The translations under genes and the position numbers were made by a program. 64,000 bases of DNA from Nitratireductor sp. B36 (GTDB taxonomy: Bacteria; Pseudomonadota; Alphaproteobacteria; Rhizobiales; Rhizobiaceae), in NCBI RefSeq assembly GCF_020833685.1, contig NZ_JACKZY010000002.1, forward strand, positions 496,001 through 560,000. Direction: 5' to 3'. The notes under the pieces were generated by a model. It was not told the DNA's origin, searched no databases, and saw nothing but the letters and a program-made list of their open reading frames with translations. This document shows, piece after piece, positions 1 through 10,322 of this stretch. Numbering within the stretch: the first letter of the stretch is position 1; every line of letters starts with the position of its first letter.

Positions 1-190
1 CTTTCGGGCCTTTGCCGCGCTTGTCCGGCTCGGTCTCGAATGTAACCTTCTGTCCGTCCTCGAGGCCCTGCAGGCCAGATGCCTGGACAGCTGAAATATG
101 AACAAACACGTCCTTCTCGCCATTGTCCGGGGTAATGAACCCGTATCCCTTGGCCTGGTTGAAGAACTTGACGGTACCACTCTGCGACAT
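1..190 (-). CDS. Cold-shock protein (CspA family), partial
   Basis: Single-domain RNA/ssDNA chaperone of the OB-fold cold-shock family. The visible 63 codons start [19 protein letters not shown] and contain the two RNA-binding motifs, K-G-Y-G-F-I (RNP1) and D-V-F-V-H-I (RNP2). The C-terminus lies outside the window. The start is supported by a purine-rich GGGAGAAAGGA stretch just upstream of the ATG. A close paralogue in the same orientation lies about 400 bases upstream, so the pair looks like a tandem duplication. Confidence 0.93.
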   Translation of the reverse strand, partial: MSQSGTVKFFNQAKGYGFITPDNGEKDVFVHISAVQASGLQGLEDGQKVTFETEPDKRGKGPK

Positions 191-603
191 AGGAAGGAGT
201 CCTTTCTCCCTTTATGCTGGTTTCGGCGGGCCAACCTCTTGGCGGGTTTTGGCCCATGGCGTCATCGGTCGTTTACTGGGGGAGAAGAAACAGTCAGCTT
301 CGCGCCTCTCATCGGGACCAATGTTGCGGGCTTCTCGCCCGGACAAATCTTTTGTCCTCATTGCTTCGACGCGACTTCCCGGAAGGGGGATTTGAGCCCC
401 CGCCAGGGCATGCCATTCCAGTCTCCGGGCCGGCAAATGCCCGAATGGCAGGGAGCTTGTTCGATTTTTTTTAAGGGGGCAAGCGAAAGTTTTATGAATA
501 ATACGAATTGCGAAGAGCCATGCTTCTGCAATCTGTACGGGCAAACAAAAAGCGCGGCGAGTGCTCGCCGCGCTTGAAATGTGCATCCGAGAATGTCTCG
601 AAA
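191..603. other. Intergenic region between two csp genes
   Basis: No convincing gene here. It holds the intrinsic terminator of the upstream csp gene (at 543-582) and the leader and presumed promoter of the downstream one. Long leaders are usual for cold-shock genes; no specific cold-shock structure could be demonstrated by eye. Confidence 0.6.
543..575 (-). terminator. Intrinsic terminator after csp gene
   Basis: Read on the minus strand, a perfect 12-bp stem AAGCGCGGCGAG / CTCGCCGCGCTT with a 2-base loop is followed by TTTGTTTG. It lies 28 bases past the stop of the csp gene at 604-816. Confidence 0.85.
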
Positions 604-816
604 TCAGGCTGCGGACAGATTGACTGCCTTCGGCCCCTTACCCATGCGGTCGGGCTCGACCTCGAAGGAAACCTTCTGACCATCGCTGAGCGTGGTCATG
701 CCGGAACGCTCAACAGCCGAGATGTGAACGAACACGTCTTTCGCGCCATCATCGGGGGTGATGAAGCCGAAGCCTTTGCTCGCATTGAAGAATTTAACGG
801 TGCCTGTCTGGGCCAT
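604..816 (-). CDS. Cold-shock protein (CspA family)
   Basis: 70-residue CspA-type RNA chaperone, the usual family length. RNP1 (K-G-F-G-F-I) and RNP2 (D-V-F-V-H-I) are intact, and the C-terminus ends [12 protein letters not shown] as in rhizobial Csp proteins. Start chosen at [10 protein letters not shown] because AAAGGAG lies seven bases before it; a longer in-frame reading has no homology upstream. It is preceded by an approximately 330-base leader/promoter region and followed by a strong terminator, so it is probably monocistronic. A TATGAT hexamer (minus strand, 918-923) is a weak -10 candidate. Confidence 0.96.
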   Translation of the reverse strand: MAQTGTVKFFNASKGFGFITPDDGAKDVFVHISAVERSGMTTLSDGQKVSFEVEPDRMGKGPKAVNLSAA

Positions 817-1148
817 TGGGAAACTCCTTTTCCCTTTGAGAAGTCGCGTCTGCGCAACGTGCACAGGTTAGCGGTGGTTCGAGAGTTTGAAGAAAATCGG
901 GGAAAGGGGCCGTCCAAATCATAAAGCTTCCAGTCTCCGGGTCTGCAATCACCCGAGCGCGGATGAATCTATGACACGAAAGGGAAACAGCTACAAGACT
1001 GTCCGAAACGCCCTGTTGCGTCCCATCTGAGGCGTGCCGCAGCGCGGTTTCTCGCAATCGCCCCTTTTTTCTTTGAACCGCACAAACACCAGTTTCAGCC
1101 ACTTTTCAGCGCGTTTTCCGATCAATCTTCGACTAAGGTATAATATCC
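817..1148. other. Leader/promoter region of csp, otherwise empty
   Basis: No gene is supported. The half next to csp is expected to be its untranslated leader. The rest separates it from the glyoxalase-type gene, which ends at 1149; no clear terminator for that gene is visible. Confidence 0.5.
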
Positions 1149-1619
1149 TCATCCTCTCGCAGCCGCTTCCAGTGCAGCAATATCGAGCTTTACCATTTTG
1201 AGCATGGCCTGGGTCACACGTTGTGCCTTGGCGGGGTCTCGATCATTTATCAGTTCGCCGAGCTGTCTTGGCAAAATCTGCCAGCTCAGCCCCCATCGAT
1301 CCTTCAGCCATCCGCATTGCTCGATCGTTCCATCTTCTCCGAGTGCGGCCCATAGCTTATCGATCTCGCTCTGACTGTCGCATTCGACGATGATCGAGAA
1401 GCTGTGGTTGAAAGCATCGAGCGGCCCGGCTTCGAGGCCTCGGTAGTGTTGATCACCGAGCATGAAGCTGGCGATCTTTACGCTTCCCGGCGGCCCGCTC
1501 GGGGTTTCAGCGGGTAGGGTGCTGAGGCTTTCGATCTTCGATCCCGGGATCAGTGACGTGTAGAGTCGGAGTGCGCTTTCCATGTCTTTTTCGAACCACA
1601 AATGCGGTATGACTTTCAT
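1149..1619 (-). CDS. VOC/PhnB-like glyoxalase-superfamily protein
   Basis: 156-residue member of the vicinal-oxygen-chelate fold family often labelled 3-demethylubiquinone-9 3-methyltransferase or PhnB-like. The recognisable signature is MKVIPHLWFEKDMESAL at the N-terminus, a central GPPGSVKIASFMLGDQ strand and the C-terminal W-G-L-S-W-Q-I-L-P block. Start fixed by an AAAGG Shine-Dalgarno before ATG at 1617-1619. It is the last gene of a minus-strand run with a phosphatase, DUF1284 and bioY upstream (71-base gap to the phosphatase). The substrate cannot be told from sequence. Confidence 0.85.
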   Translation of the reverse strand: MKVIPHLWFEKDMESALRLYTSLIPGSKIESLSTLPAETPSGPPGSVKIASFMLGDQHYRGLEAGPLDAFNHSFSIIVECDSQSEIDKLWAALGEDGTIEQCGWLKDRWGLSWQILPRQLGELINDRDPAKAQRVTQAMLKMVKLDIAALEAAARG

Positions 1620-1690
1620 GGTCGTGCCCTTTCGTCTGGCTGAATTTCTCCACGCAGGACGAGGGCCGGTGTTGAATTCCGACACGCCGG

Positions 1691-2266
1691 TTAGGTTTTT
1701 TCGGCAATCGGCCTCCAGCCGTGCAGGATCCGCATGTCCGGCAGTGTCGCGCACCAGAAATGCCCCTGAAAGGGCTGGTCATGGACGCGGGCGATCGGCA
1801 CACCGCGCAGGCTGCACAGGAGCAGCGTGCCAACAGCACCATGGGCGATGACAGCGATGTCTCCGGTTCCCTCTTCCATCCTGATCCTTTCCACGGCTGC
1901 AAGAATCCGGTGCTGCGCATCGATGGCGCGCTCCCATCCTCTCACGCTTATGGTCGGCTGGGCGAAGAACGCATCGGCCGTGCGTTCAAATTCCTCGGGT
2001 GGAAGAAAACCGGTCGCTGAGCGGTCATTTTCTCCAAGCATGGGGTCCGTTTTGACGTCGAGGTGGTGCCGGGCACCAAGAATGGCAGCCGCTTCAAGGG
2101 CTTTCTTTTCCGTGCTGGACCAGATTGTGCCAATGTTTTGCGCTGCGTCGCTTTCGGCAAAATGCTTCATACGTTCGCGTCCGGTGGTGCTTAGCCCCCA
2201 GTCTTCCACAGCGATCGAGGGGTCAATGATGACCTCGGGGTGCGTGATGAAGAGAAGTTTTGCCAT
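1691..2266 (-). CDS. Histidine phosphatase family protein, atypical motif
   Basis: 191-residue protein of the histidine phosphatase (phosphoglycerate mutase-like) superfamily. It begins MAKLLFITHPEV, so the usual catalytic R-H-G is T-H-P: the nucleophilic His is kept but the flanking Arg and Gly are not. The later SSTEKKALEAA, ENDRSATGFL and VIAHGAVG blocks match the family, with H in VIAHG as the second catalytic His. A GTG 18 bases upstream would add six residues but has no ribosome site. Function unassigned; it sits in the bioY-led minus-strand run. Confidence 0.82.
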   Translation of the reverse strand: MAKLLFITHPEVIIDPSIAVEDWGLSTTGRERMKHFAESDAAQNIGTIWSSTEKKALEAAAILGARHHLDVKTDPMLGENDRSATGFLPPEEFERTADAFFAQPTISVRGWERAIDAQHRILAAVERIRMEEGTGDIAVIAHGAVGTLLLCSLRGVPIARVHDQPFQGHFWCATLPDMRILHGWRPIAEKT

Positions 2267-2320
2267 TGGTGCAGGTTCTGACACGGGGCGTGTCCGGCGT
2301 CCATCCTGCGGTTTGAAACG

Positions 2321-2758
2321 TCATCTGTGCTTATCTGGCGCCAGAAGTGCGCCCTCAAAGTCCTGTCGGGCAACGGTCGAGCACAAAGTAAGCCATTCAC
2401 AGCCAACACACGCCTTCCGGGTCTTGCCACGGGCAAAGGCGGTGCGCATCCGCTCGATCAGTCTTTTGTCGGGGCGAAGCAAGCGGCCTGTCTCTGTCGC
2501 TTGGCCGAGCCAGTGTGAGAGTGCATGTGCCGCACGGGCATCGCGTTGGTTCACGCGCGGGTTGAGGCAATGTGGGTGCGAGCTTTCGTGAAGGAGCGGA
2601 CGGCAAATGTCATCAGGACCTTCGACGAGAAGCAGATCTTCACCTGCATTGAGACGCGAAATGATTTTGTCGTAATTGGCGGTGAAGGCGGGGCTGTAGC
2701 CCCGCCCGACATAAGTGAGCATGCACAAAAGATGATGCGCACGCAGCCGAACTGTCAT
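2321..2758 (-). CDS. DUF1284 domain-containing protein
   Basis: 145-residue Cys/His-rich protein matching the DUF1284 family by its N-terminal RLRAHHLLCMLTYVGRGYS block. Cysteines occur at LLC, DDIC, HPHCL and the closing KACVGCEWLTLC, suggesting metal or Fe-S binding, which is an inference. Its ATG overlaps the bioY stop codon (ATGA, 2755-2758), so the two are probably translationally coupled and both under BioR. Biochemical role unknown. Confidence 0.85.
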   Translation of the reverse strand: MTVRLRAHHLLCMLTYVGRGYSPAFTANYDKIISRLNAGEDLLLVEGPDDICRPLLHESSHPHCLNPRVNQRDARAAHALSHWLGQATETGRLLRPDKRLIERMRTAFARGKTRKACVGCEWLTLCSTVARQDFEGALLAPDKHR

Positions 2759-3360
2759 TTTGTCTCGCCGCGCTTTGCAAACCGCGCGAGCGCGACAAGG
2801 GATGCTGCTCCCAATGCGGACTTCAGAATGCCGCCGACAACAAAGGGGGCAACGCCGAGCAGGAACGCCTTTTCCATCCCGATCATGCCGGCAAGCCAGA
2901 TGCAGCCCATAGCAAGACAGAGTCCGTTCGCTGCGAGCATCGAGCTGAAGGCAAGAAGCGGGCGCTGGGCGTTCCATCCGCGCTCAGCCAGAAGGCCGAC
3001 GAGGTAGGCCATGACCGGGAATGAGGCAAGATAACCGCTAGTCGGTCCTGCGAAGTGAGCAAGGCCGCCAGCACCTCCGGCCAAAACAGGCAGACCGATC
3101 ATCGCCTCGCCGAGCCAGGCAAGAACAGTCAGCGTGCCCAGGCGTGCGCCGTAGAGTGCACCAATCATCGCGATCGCGAAGGTCTGCATGGTCACCGGGA
3201 CGGGCACCATGGGCACCTCGATGCGCGAGGCGAGCGCGAGAGCGAGGGTTCCAAGCACAACGGCGCTGACCTTGTAAGCAAGCGACTTCTGGTCAAGCTG
3301 CAAGACGCCCGCACTGCCGATCAGACCAGGGGTGTTCAGGGGGACGGTACTCTGTGACAT
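2755..3360 (-). CDS. bioY: Biotin transporter BioY
   Basis: 201-residue integral membrane protein, the S-component of ECF-type biotin uptake. The family hallmark, PVPVTMQTFAI followed by GALYGARLGTLTVLAWLGEAMIGLPV and FAGPTSGYLASFPVMAYLVG, is intact, with about six hydrophobic segments. No bioM or bioN is adjacent, so it may work alone or with ECF subunits encoded elsewhere. AAAGGTGCGAA precedes the ATG. A BioR box lies 15 bases upstream and overlaps a TATAAT-like -10, so biotin-responsive repression is likely. It leads a minus-strand run including DUF1284. Confidence 0.95.
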   Translation of the reverse strand: MSQSTVPLNTPGLIGSAGVLQLDQKSLAYKVSAVVLGTLALALASRIEVPMVPVPVTMQTFAIAMIGALYGARLGTLTVLAWLGEAMIGLPVLAGGAGGLAHFAGPTSGYLASFPVMAYLVGLLAERGWNAQRPLLAFSSMLAANGLCLAMGCIWLAGMIGMEKAFLLGVAPFVVGGILKSALGAASLVALARFAKRGETK

Positions 3361-3375
3361 TTCGCACCTTTCAAA

Positions 3376-3385
3376 TTATAGATAA
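3376..3385 (-). promoter_or_regulatory. BioR operator upstream of bioY
   Basis: TTATAGATAA within the near-palindrome AATTATAGATAATT (3374-3387). It matches the known alphaproteobacterial BioR consensus TTATMKATAA. On the minus strand it overlaps TATAAT, which would make bound BioR block RNA polymerase. An identical box stands before bioR. Confidence 0.9.
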
Positions 3386-3559
3386 TTTTTAATATTGATC
3401 TATTATTGAGTCCATATTCGAGCGGCTTTGGCAAGAGGGTGTGAATAATCCCTGCCTGTGCATCGGTTTCAGCGCATGTGAACGGGGATGCGCAACGAAG
3501 ATGCGCGAAAGACATGGAGCCATATCCGCCCCATCTGAAAATGAAGCTTCCGAGGCTGG

Positions 3560-4225
3560 TCAGCCCTCGATCACAAATGCCTTGCGCTGTTTGCCGGATG
3601 CCGTCTCGACTGGCTTGTGTCCGACCCATTGCACATGCCGGGAGAGGACCGCGCATGCCGCGTCCGTTTCTCCACGCCGCAGGTGTTCGAGGATCGCACG
3701 ATGATCGCGGTCCGTACGTGTTTCCCAGTTGGAGCGCCATGCGGAGAACAGGAACCGGGCGCTGGCCGCATGGAGATCGTCTATGGCGGCAAGCAGGCGA
3801 GGCATGCCGCATGGGGTTACGAGAAGTCGGTGAAAACGCCGGTTTGCTGCTTCCCAAGCAACCACGTCCTCAGCCTGATCGCCTTCGAGTGTCGCCTCCT
3901 CAGCTGCGTTGAGGATAGCCGGGGTCAGGTGCTGCGCAGCGTTGCGCAACGCCAGCACTTCCAGTGCCGCGCGCATCTCTGCCACTTCGCGCACCTGATT
4001 GAGATCGAAGGCCGCCACCCGGACGCCGCGGCGCGGCTCGTTCTTTGCCAGGCCCTGAGCTTCCAGCAGCCGGAATGCCTCACGCACCGGCACATGGCTC
4101 GTAGCGAATTCCTCGGCGATATGATCCTGCCGCAACCGCGCGCCCGGTTCCAGTTTGCCTGAAACGATGCGCTCGGCCAGCGTGCGGGCAATCTGAGTGG
4201 CTTTGGTCTCTTTGCGTGCGGTCAT
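3560..4225 (-). CDS. bioR: Biotin repressor BioR (GntR/FadR family)
   Basis: 221-residue GntR-family regulator: winged helix in residues 10-75 (LAERIVSGKLEPGARLRQDH, then VPVREAFRLLEAQGL) and an all-helical FCD-type effector domain thereafter. Assignment as BioR rests on two identical TTATAGATAA boxes, one at its own start and one at the bioY promoter about 200 bases downstream, and on the known BioR regulon in Rhizobiales and Brucella. The box ends two bases before the ATG, so the transcript is probably leaderless and autorepressed. No other in-frame start is available near the N-terminus. Confidence 0.9.
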   Translation of the reverse strand: MTARKETKATQIARTLAERIVSGKLEPGARLRQDHIAEEFATSHVPVREAFRLLEAQGLAKNEPRRGVRVAAFDLNQVREVAEMRAALEVLALRNAAQHLTPAILNAAEEATLEGDQAEDVVAWEAANRRFHRLLVTPCGMPRLLAAIDDLHAASARFLFSAWRSNWETRTDRDHRAILEHLRRGETDAACAVLSRHVQWVGHKPVETASGKQRKAFVIEG

Positions 4226-4227
4226 AA

Positions 4228-4237
4228 TTATAGATAA
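4228..4237 (-). promoter_or_regulatory. BioR operator at the bioR start
   Basis: TTATAGATAA with the same AA/TT flanks as the bioY box. On the minus strand it overlaps TATAAT, and the ATG of bioR begins two bases after it. This leaves no room for a Shine-Dalgarno sequence and implies autoregulation of a leaderless message. Confidence 0.88.
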
Positions 4238-4304
4238 TTTGGTTCGTGCTCTTTTGTCGAGTGCCGGCCGGCCCTTCTTTTGAGGGGCGTGTGGAACTGT
4301 GGTG

Positions 4305-4333
4305 CTTGACGATTTTCATATATGGGATATTTT
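4305..4333 (+). promoter_or_regulatory. Sigma70-type promoter of XRE-cupin gene
   Basis: TTGACG (4305-4310), a 17-base spacer and TATTTT (4328-4333). Transcription would begin about seven bases later, at or next to the ATG at 4341, suggesting a leaderless transcript. Confidence 0.55.
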
Positions 4334-4340
4334 CTCAAAT

Positions 4341-4913
4341 ATGGATTCTGGATCGCATGGACCCTCAAGCGTTGACCGACGTATAGCCGAGCGCCTCCGC
4401 ACACTTCGTCAGGAGCGCGGTTGGTCTCTGGAAGATCTTGCCAGTCGGAGCGGTGTGAGCAGGGCGACCCTTTCGCGACTTGAAAACGCCGAGGTCAGCG
4501 CCACTGCCAATGTGCTGGGCCGTCTCTGCCAGGCCTATGGCATCACGCTTTCGCGTCTCATACACCTTGTGGAAGATGATTTTCCTCCACTTGTGCGGCG
4601 GTCTGCTCAGACGGTGTGGGAGGATGCGAAGTCTGGATTTAAGCGCCGGATCATTTCACCTCCGGCCCGTGCGCTTGCCGGGGAGGCTATGGAGGGCCTG
4701 CTACGCCCCGGAGCGCAGATCACCTATGAAGGGCCACCGCGGGCGGGGTTGGAACACCACCTCGTTTTGCTGGAGGGTGCCTTGCATATCATGGTCGACG
4801 GGGCGTCTCACACACTGCATCCCGGCGACTGTCTTCGCTATCAGCTTCGCGGCCCAAGTCGGTTTGAGGCCGATGTGACCGCGGGTGCGCGCTATCTCCT
4901 TTTCACGGTCTGA
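4341..4913 (+). CDS. XRE-family regulator with C-terminal cupin domain
   Basis: 190-residue DNA-binding regulator. An XRE helix-turn-helix occupies roughly residues 13-70 (LRTLRQERGWSLEDLASRSG, then VSRATLSRLENAEVS). A small cupin follows in residues 105-190 (LEHHLVLLEGALHIMVDG, LHPGDCLRYQL), probably a ligand sensor. The start at 4341 is preferred over a GTG at 4299 because a good promoter occupies 4305-4333, inside the longer frame. The GNAT gene follows after 2 bases, so the pair forms an operon and the regulator may control it. The ligand is unknown. Confidence 0.88.
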   Translation: MDSGSHGPSSVDRRIAERLRTLRQERGWSLEDLASRSGVSRATLSRLENAEVSATANVLGRLCQAYGITLSRLIHLVEDDFPPLVRRSAQTVWEDAKSGFKRRIISPPARALAGEAMEGLLRPGAQITYEGPPRAGLEHHLVLLEGALHIMVDGASHTLHPGDCLRYQLRGPSRFEADVTAGARYLLFTV

Positions 4914-4915
4914 CC

Positions 4916-5470
4916 ATGCCGAGCACTGCCACATTTTTCATAGAACGTGTTGATGCTATCAAAGCGCAAAGCCTCCTGCCTGAATTGGCTGCTTTGCTTC
5001 ACGCTTGTGTCCATGACGGGGCGAGCATCGGTTTCATCTTGCCGTTCGGTTTGGAGGACTCTGCGCATTTCTGGCGCGAGAAAATTCTTCCAGCGCTTGG
5101 ATCAGGCGGGCGCATACTGTTCGTCGCCCGGCAGGGCGGCAGGCTTGCGGGGGCCGTTCAACTTGTCGTCGATACCCCGCCCAATCAGCCACATCGCGCC
5201 GAAGCTTCCAAGCTGCTCGTTGATCCCGCCTGTCGCCGGCAGGGCATTGGGCGGGCGCTTATGAGAGCACTGGAAGCTGAGGCGGGAGAGCTTGGACGCA
5301 GCCTTATCACGCTGGACACCAGGACGGGCGACAAGGCCGAGCCGCTTTACGCTGCACTGGGCTTTTCCGTTGCGGGCGTCATCCCGGATTATTGCCGTGA
5401 TCCGTTTCTCGATCGTCTCGACGCCACGACGATCATGTACAAGCGGATCGATGCCGTGCGGGCTTTATGA
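4916..5470 (+). CDS. GNAT-family N-acetyltransferase
   Basis: 184-residue acetyl-CoA-dependent acyltransferase. The acetyl-CoA loop is RRQGIGRALM near residue 105, preceded by KLLVDPAC and followed by the LYAALGFSVAGVIPDY motif typical of the fold's C-terminal part. It starts 2 bases after the XRE-cupin stop. Its 3' end overlaps the convergent DUF2239 gene by 6 bases. Substrate unknown; regulator-acetyltransferase pairs of this kind often modify small amines or antibiotics, which is only a hypothesis here. Confidence 0.88.
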   Translation: MPSTATFFIERVDAIKAQSLLPELAALLHACVHDGASIGFILPFGLEDSAHFWREKILPALGSGGRILFVARQGGRLAGAVQLVVDTPPNQPHRAEASKLLVDPACRRQGIGRALMRALEAEAGELGRSLITLDTRTGDKAEPLYAALGFSVAGVIPDYCRDPFLDRLDATTIMYKRIDAVRAL

Positions 5471-6040
5471 CCCCGCTCGACTTTCGAAGGCCGGAGCCGC
5501 AAGACGTTCCGCGTGGGCCCGCAGGTCGGCCGGCCATTTGCCTGTTCTCCGTCGGAAGCTCTCTGCATCACCGGCATAAAGGGCGCGTGCCGCGTCTTCA
5601 TATCCGGGTTGGTCGCCCAGCATCGCCATCATGAATGCATCGGCCGCCGATTTGGCTCTGCGGACTTTTTCATGGGGCGCATCCGCGGTGCGGGCGGCAT
5701 CGACCAGCTTTCGCAGTGTTGCCGAAGCACCGCCGGGCTGCCCGTTCAGCCAGTCCCATTGGCGCGGCAGCAGGGTCACCTCGCGCGCCACCACGCCCAG
5801 CCTGGGTCGACCGGGGGCGCGCTTCGGGTGCGTCTCCTGTTCCTTCGGAGCCAGCCTTGCCGCCACATCCTCGCAGCTTCCTGCAAGGTTGAAGTCGATC
5901 TGTCTGCCCGACAGGTCATCGAAGATCAGCACATCGGCACCGGAATGCTCATCGAGCAAATGCTTGGCCGCCAGCGCAACCTCGACGGCGCTGCCTCTGG
6001 CGAGAAGCTTCTTGCTATGAAAGGCGGTGAAACTGGACAT
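5465..6040 (-). CDS. DUF2239 family protein
   Basis: 191-residue cytoplasmic protein of the DUF2239 family, recognised by GRPRLGVVAREVTLLPRQWDWL and the GGASATLRKLVDAAR block. The family has a helical core of unknown function; the middle part resembles a short DNA-binding-like ribbon-helix segment, but this is uncertain. Start at MSSFTAFHSKKLL fits homologues. The upstream region carries two identical TACCCGGGTA palindromes around a TTGACA promoter, so it is tightly regulated by an unidentified, unlinked factor. Divergent from a SixA-type phosphatase. Confidence 0.85.
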   Translation of the reverse strand: MSSFTAFHSKKLLARGSAVEVALAAKHLLDEHSGADVLIFDDLSGRQIDFNLAGSCEDVAARLAPKEQETHPKRAPGRPRLGVVAREVTLLPRQWDWLNGQPGGASATLRKLVDAARTADAPHEKVRRAKSAADAFMMAMLGDQPGYEDAARALYAGDAESFRRRTGKWPADLRAHAERLAAPAFESRAGS

Positions 6041-6068
6041 TGGGGTTATTCCTTTGAGTTGGGTGTTT

Positions 6069-6108
6069 TTACCCGGGTATAATAAATCTGTCAATATACC
6101 CGGGTAAA
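6069..6108 (-). promoter_or_regulatory. Paired TACCCGGGTA operators and promoter of DUF2239 gene
   Basis: Two perfect 10-base palindromes TACCCGGGTA at 6070-6079 and 6097-6106, 27 bases centre to centre. Between them on the minus strand is TTGACA (6087-6092), so one palindrome abuts the -35 and the other fills the -35/-10 spacer, a typical repressor arrangement. No regulator gene in the window is an obvious partner. Confidence 0.75.
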
Positions 6109-6132
6109 TTCCTGATCGAGACGGGAGTGCGT

Positions 6133-6657
6133 ATGAAAGAACTTCTGCTGTTGCGCCATGCGAAGTCGAGCTGGGAGGATCCGGGGCTGAGCGACATTGC
6201 ACGCCCGCTGGCGTCGCGGGGGCGTCGTGCTGCTCCGCTCATGGGGCGGGAGCTTGTGAGGCGGGGCTGGCTGCCTGACCGGGTTCTGGTGTCTCCGGCC
6301 CGTCGTGCGCAGCAGACATGGCGCCTGGTTGCCGCAGAGCTTGGGGGTGCCGAACCGGAACTTGGCAGCGGGGAGGGGCTCTATATGGCCGCTCCCGAAC
6401 ACTTGCTTACCGTGCTGCAAGAGGTGCCGGAGCAAGCCCGGCGCGTTCTCCTTGTCGGTCACAATCCGGGCATGCAGGATTTTGCTGTTCGTCTTGCCGG
6501 CCCGGGGTCCGAAGTGGATGCGCTTGAACGCATGCGGCAGAAATTCCCCACCGCCGCCATCGCCCGCTTTGGCTTTGAGGAAGAGTGGGCGGTGCTTGCG
6601 CTTGGCGGTGCACGGCTGCTTGATTTTATCAAGCCGAAGGATTTTTCCCCAAAATAG
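6133..6657 (+). CDS. SixA-like histidine phosphatase
   Basis: 174-residue phosphohistidine phosphatase of the SixA/RHG branch. Catalytic LLLLRHAKSSW at the N-terminus carries the R-H motif; SPARRAQQTW and the second His in LLVGHNPGMQDF complete the active site. SixA proteins dephosphorylate phosphohistidine on phosphotransfer proteins; the partner here is not evident. ATG at 6133 has ACGGGAG upstream; a GTG six bases earlier is less likely. Divergent from the DUF2239 gene, and the palindromic operators lie 25-60 bases upstream, so it could share regulation. Confidence 0.88.
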   Translation: MKELLLLRHAKSSWEDPGLSDIARPLASRGRRAAPLMGRELVRRGWLPDRVLVSPARRAQQTWRLVAAELGGAEPELGSGEGLYMAAPEHLLTVLQEVPEQARRVLLVGHNPGMQDFAVRLAGPGSEVDALERMRQKFPTAAIARFGFEEEWAVLALGGARLLDFIKPKDFSPK

Positions 6658-6896
6658 GTTTGCGGGCCGAGCTTGCGACAGCGGCGCATCCGCGCTAGCA
6701 CATTCTCAAACGTCTGGAGGTTTTATGTCCCGGTGAAGGGGGGCGGTTTGCGCCCCGGAAATGGATGCCGGAATTGGATAATTGCCGGTTTATAAGCGGC
6801 TCGCGCATCCGTTTCGCTTTCTTCAATGCAGTTTTCCTGCAGTCAGCGTGCCTCTGGCAGGCGCGTTCAATGCTGCACAACCGGACATGACCGAAA
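6658..6896. other. Intergenic region, small Shine-Dalgarno/ATG motif
   Basis: No gene supported. TCTGGAGG at 6714-6721 followed by ATG-TCC-CGG-TGA (6725-6736) would be a three-codon frame with an ideal ribosome site. It is followed by a small GGGGCG/CGCCCC hairpin without a T-run. Possibly the remnant of a leader; significance unclear. Confidence 0.4.
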
Positions 6897-7325
6897 ATGA
6901 TCAAGACCTATCAGCCCGGCGTCGATGACGACGCCATCGTCGATATCTGGCTTCGCGCCAGCCGGCTCGCGCACGCCTTCCTTGGCGAAGATTTCATCGC
7001 CGGGGAAGCTGACAATATCCGCAATGTCTACCTGCCTATGGCCGAGACATGCACCATCTGGGTGGATAACCGGCTCGTCGGCTTCATCTCGCTGCTCGGC
7101 CACCAGGTGGGCGGTCTTTTCCTCGATCCGGCGTTTCATGGCCGCGGTCTCGGACGAGCGCTGATGGATGATGCCGTTGCCCGCATGGGTACGCTCGAAC
7201 TCGACGTGTTCGTGAAGAACGATCTCGGCCGACGCTTTTATGCGCGCTATGGCTTCGTTGCGATCGAGGAGCGTATCGACGACCCCACGGGTGAGCCGGT
7301 GCTGCATCTTCGCTATCCTGCCTGA
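6897..7325 (+). CDS. GNAT-family N-acetyltransferase (YjaB/PhnO type)
   Basis: 142-residue acetyltransferase. N-terminal IVDIWLRASRLAHAFL and YLPMAETCTIWVD are characteristic of the YjaB-like group. The acetyl-CoA loop G-R-G-L-G-R-A-L-M lies near residues 82-90, and the C-terminal FVKNDLGRRFYARYGFVAIEE is the usual last helix-strand. Substrate unknown. Two hairpins follow in the gap before uvrB, the second of which may terminate this transcript. Confidence 0.88.
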   Translation: MIKTYQPGVDDDAIVDIWLRASRLAHAFLGEDFIAGEADNIRNVYLPMAETCTIWVDNRLVGFISLLGHQVGGLFLDPAFHGRGLGRALMDDAVARMGTLELDVFVKNDLGRRFYARYGFVAIEERIDDPTGEPVLHLRYPA

Positions 7326-7344
7326 CATGATGGCGGATGATGAA

Positions 7345-7406
7345 TCCTGACACCCTTCTGTCAGGATCTGTGAGGGGTGACGCATTCCCTGTGCGTCACC
7401 CCTTTC
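7345..7406 (+). terminator. Two consecutive hairpins between GNAT gene and uvrB
   Basis: First stem TCCTGACA/TGTCAGGA (7345-7366, 6-base loop), second a perfect 12-bp stem AGGGGTGACGCA/TGCGTCACCCCT (7373-7403) followed by TTCC. The second resembles a terminator with a poor T-run. Their presence favours the uvrB start at 7439 over an in-frame ATG at 7337, which would translate through both. Confidence 0.6.
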
Positions 7407-7438
7407 CATTTCGGGTTCGCGGTTCCATATTCAGCCCC

Positions 7439-10315
<2,877 letters not shown>

Positions 10316-10322
10316 ATAAACT

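Noticed and set aside
6725-6736. Three-codon frame after a perfect ribosome site
   Set aside because: Too short to be called a gene and no conserved context; kept only as a remark on the intergenic region.
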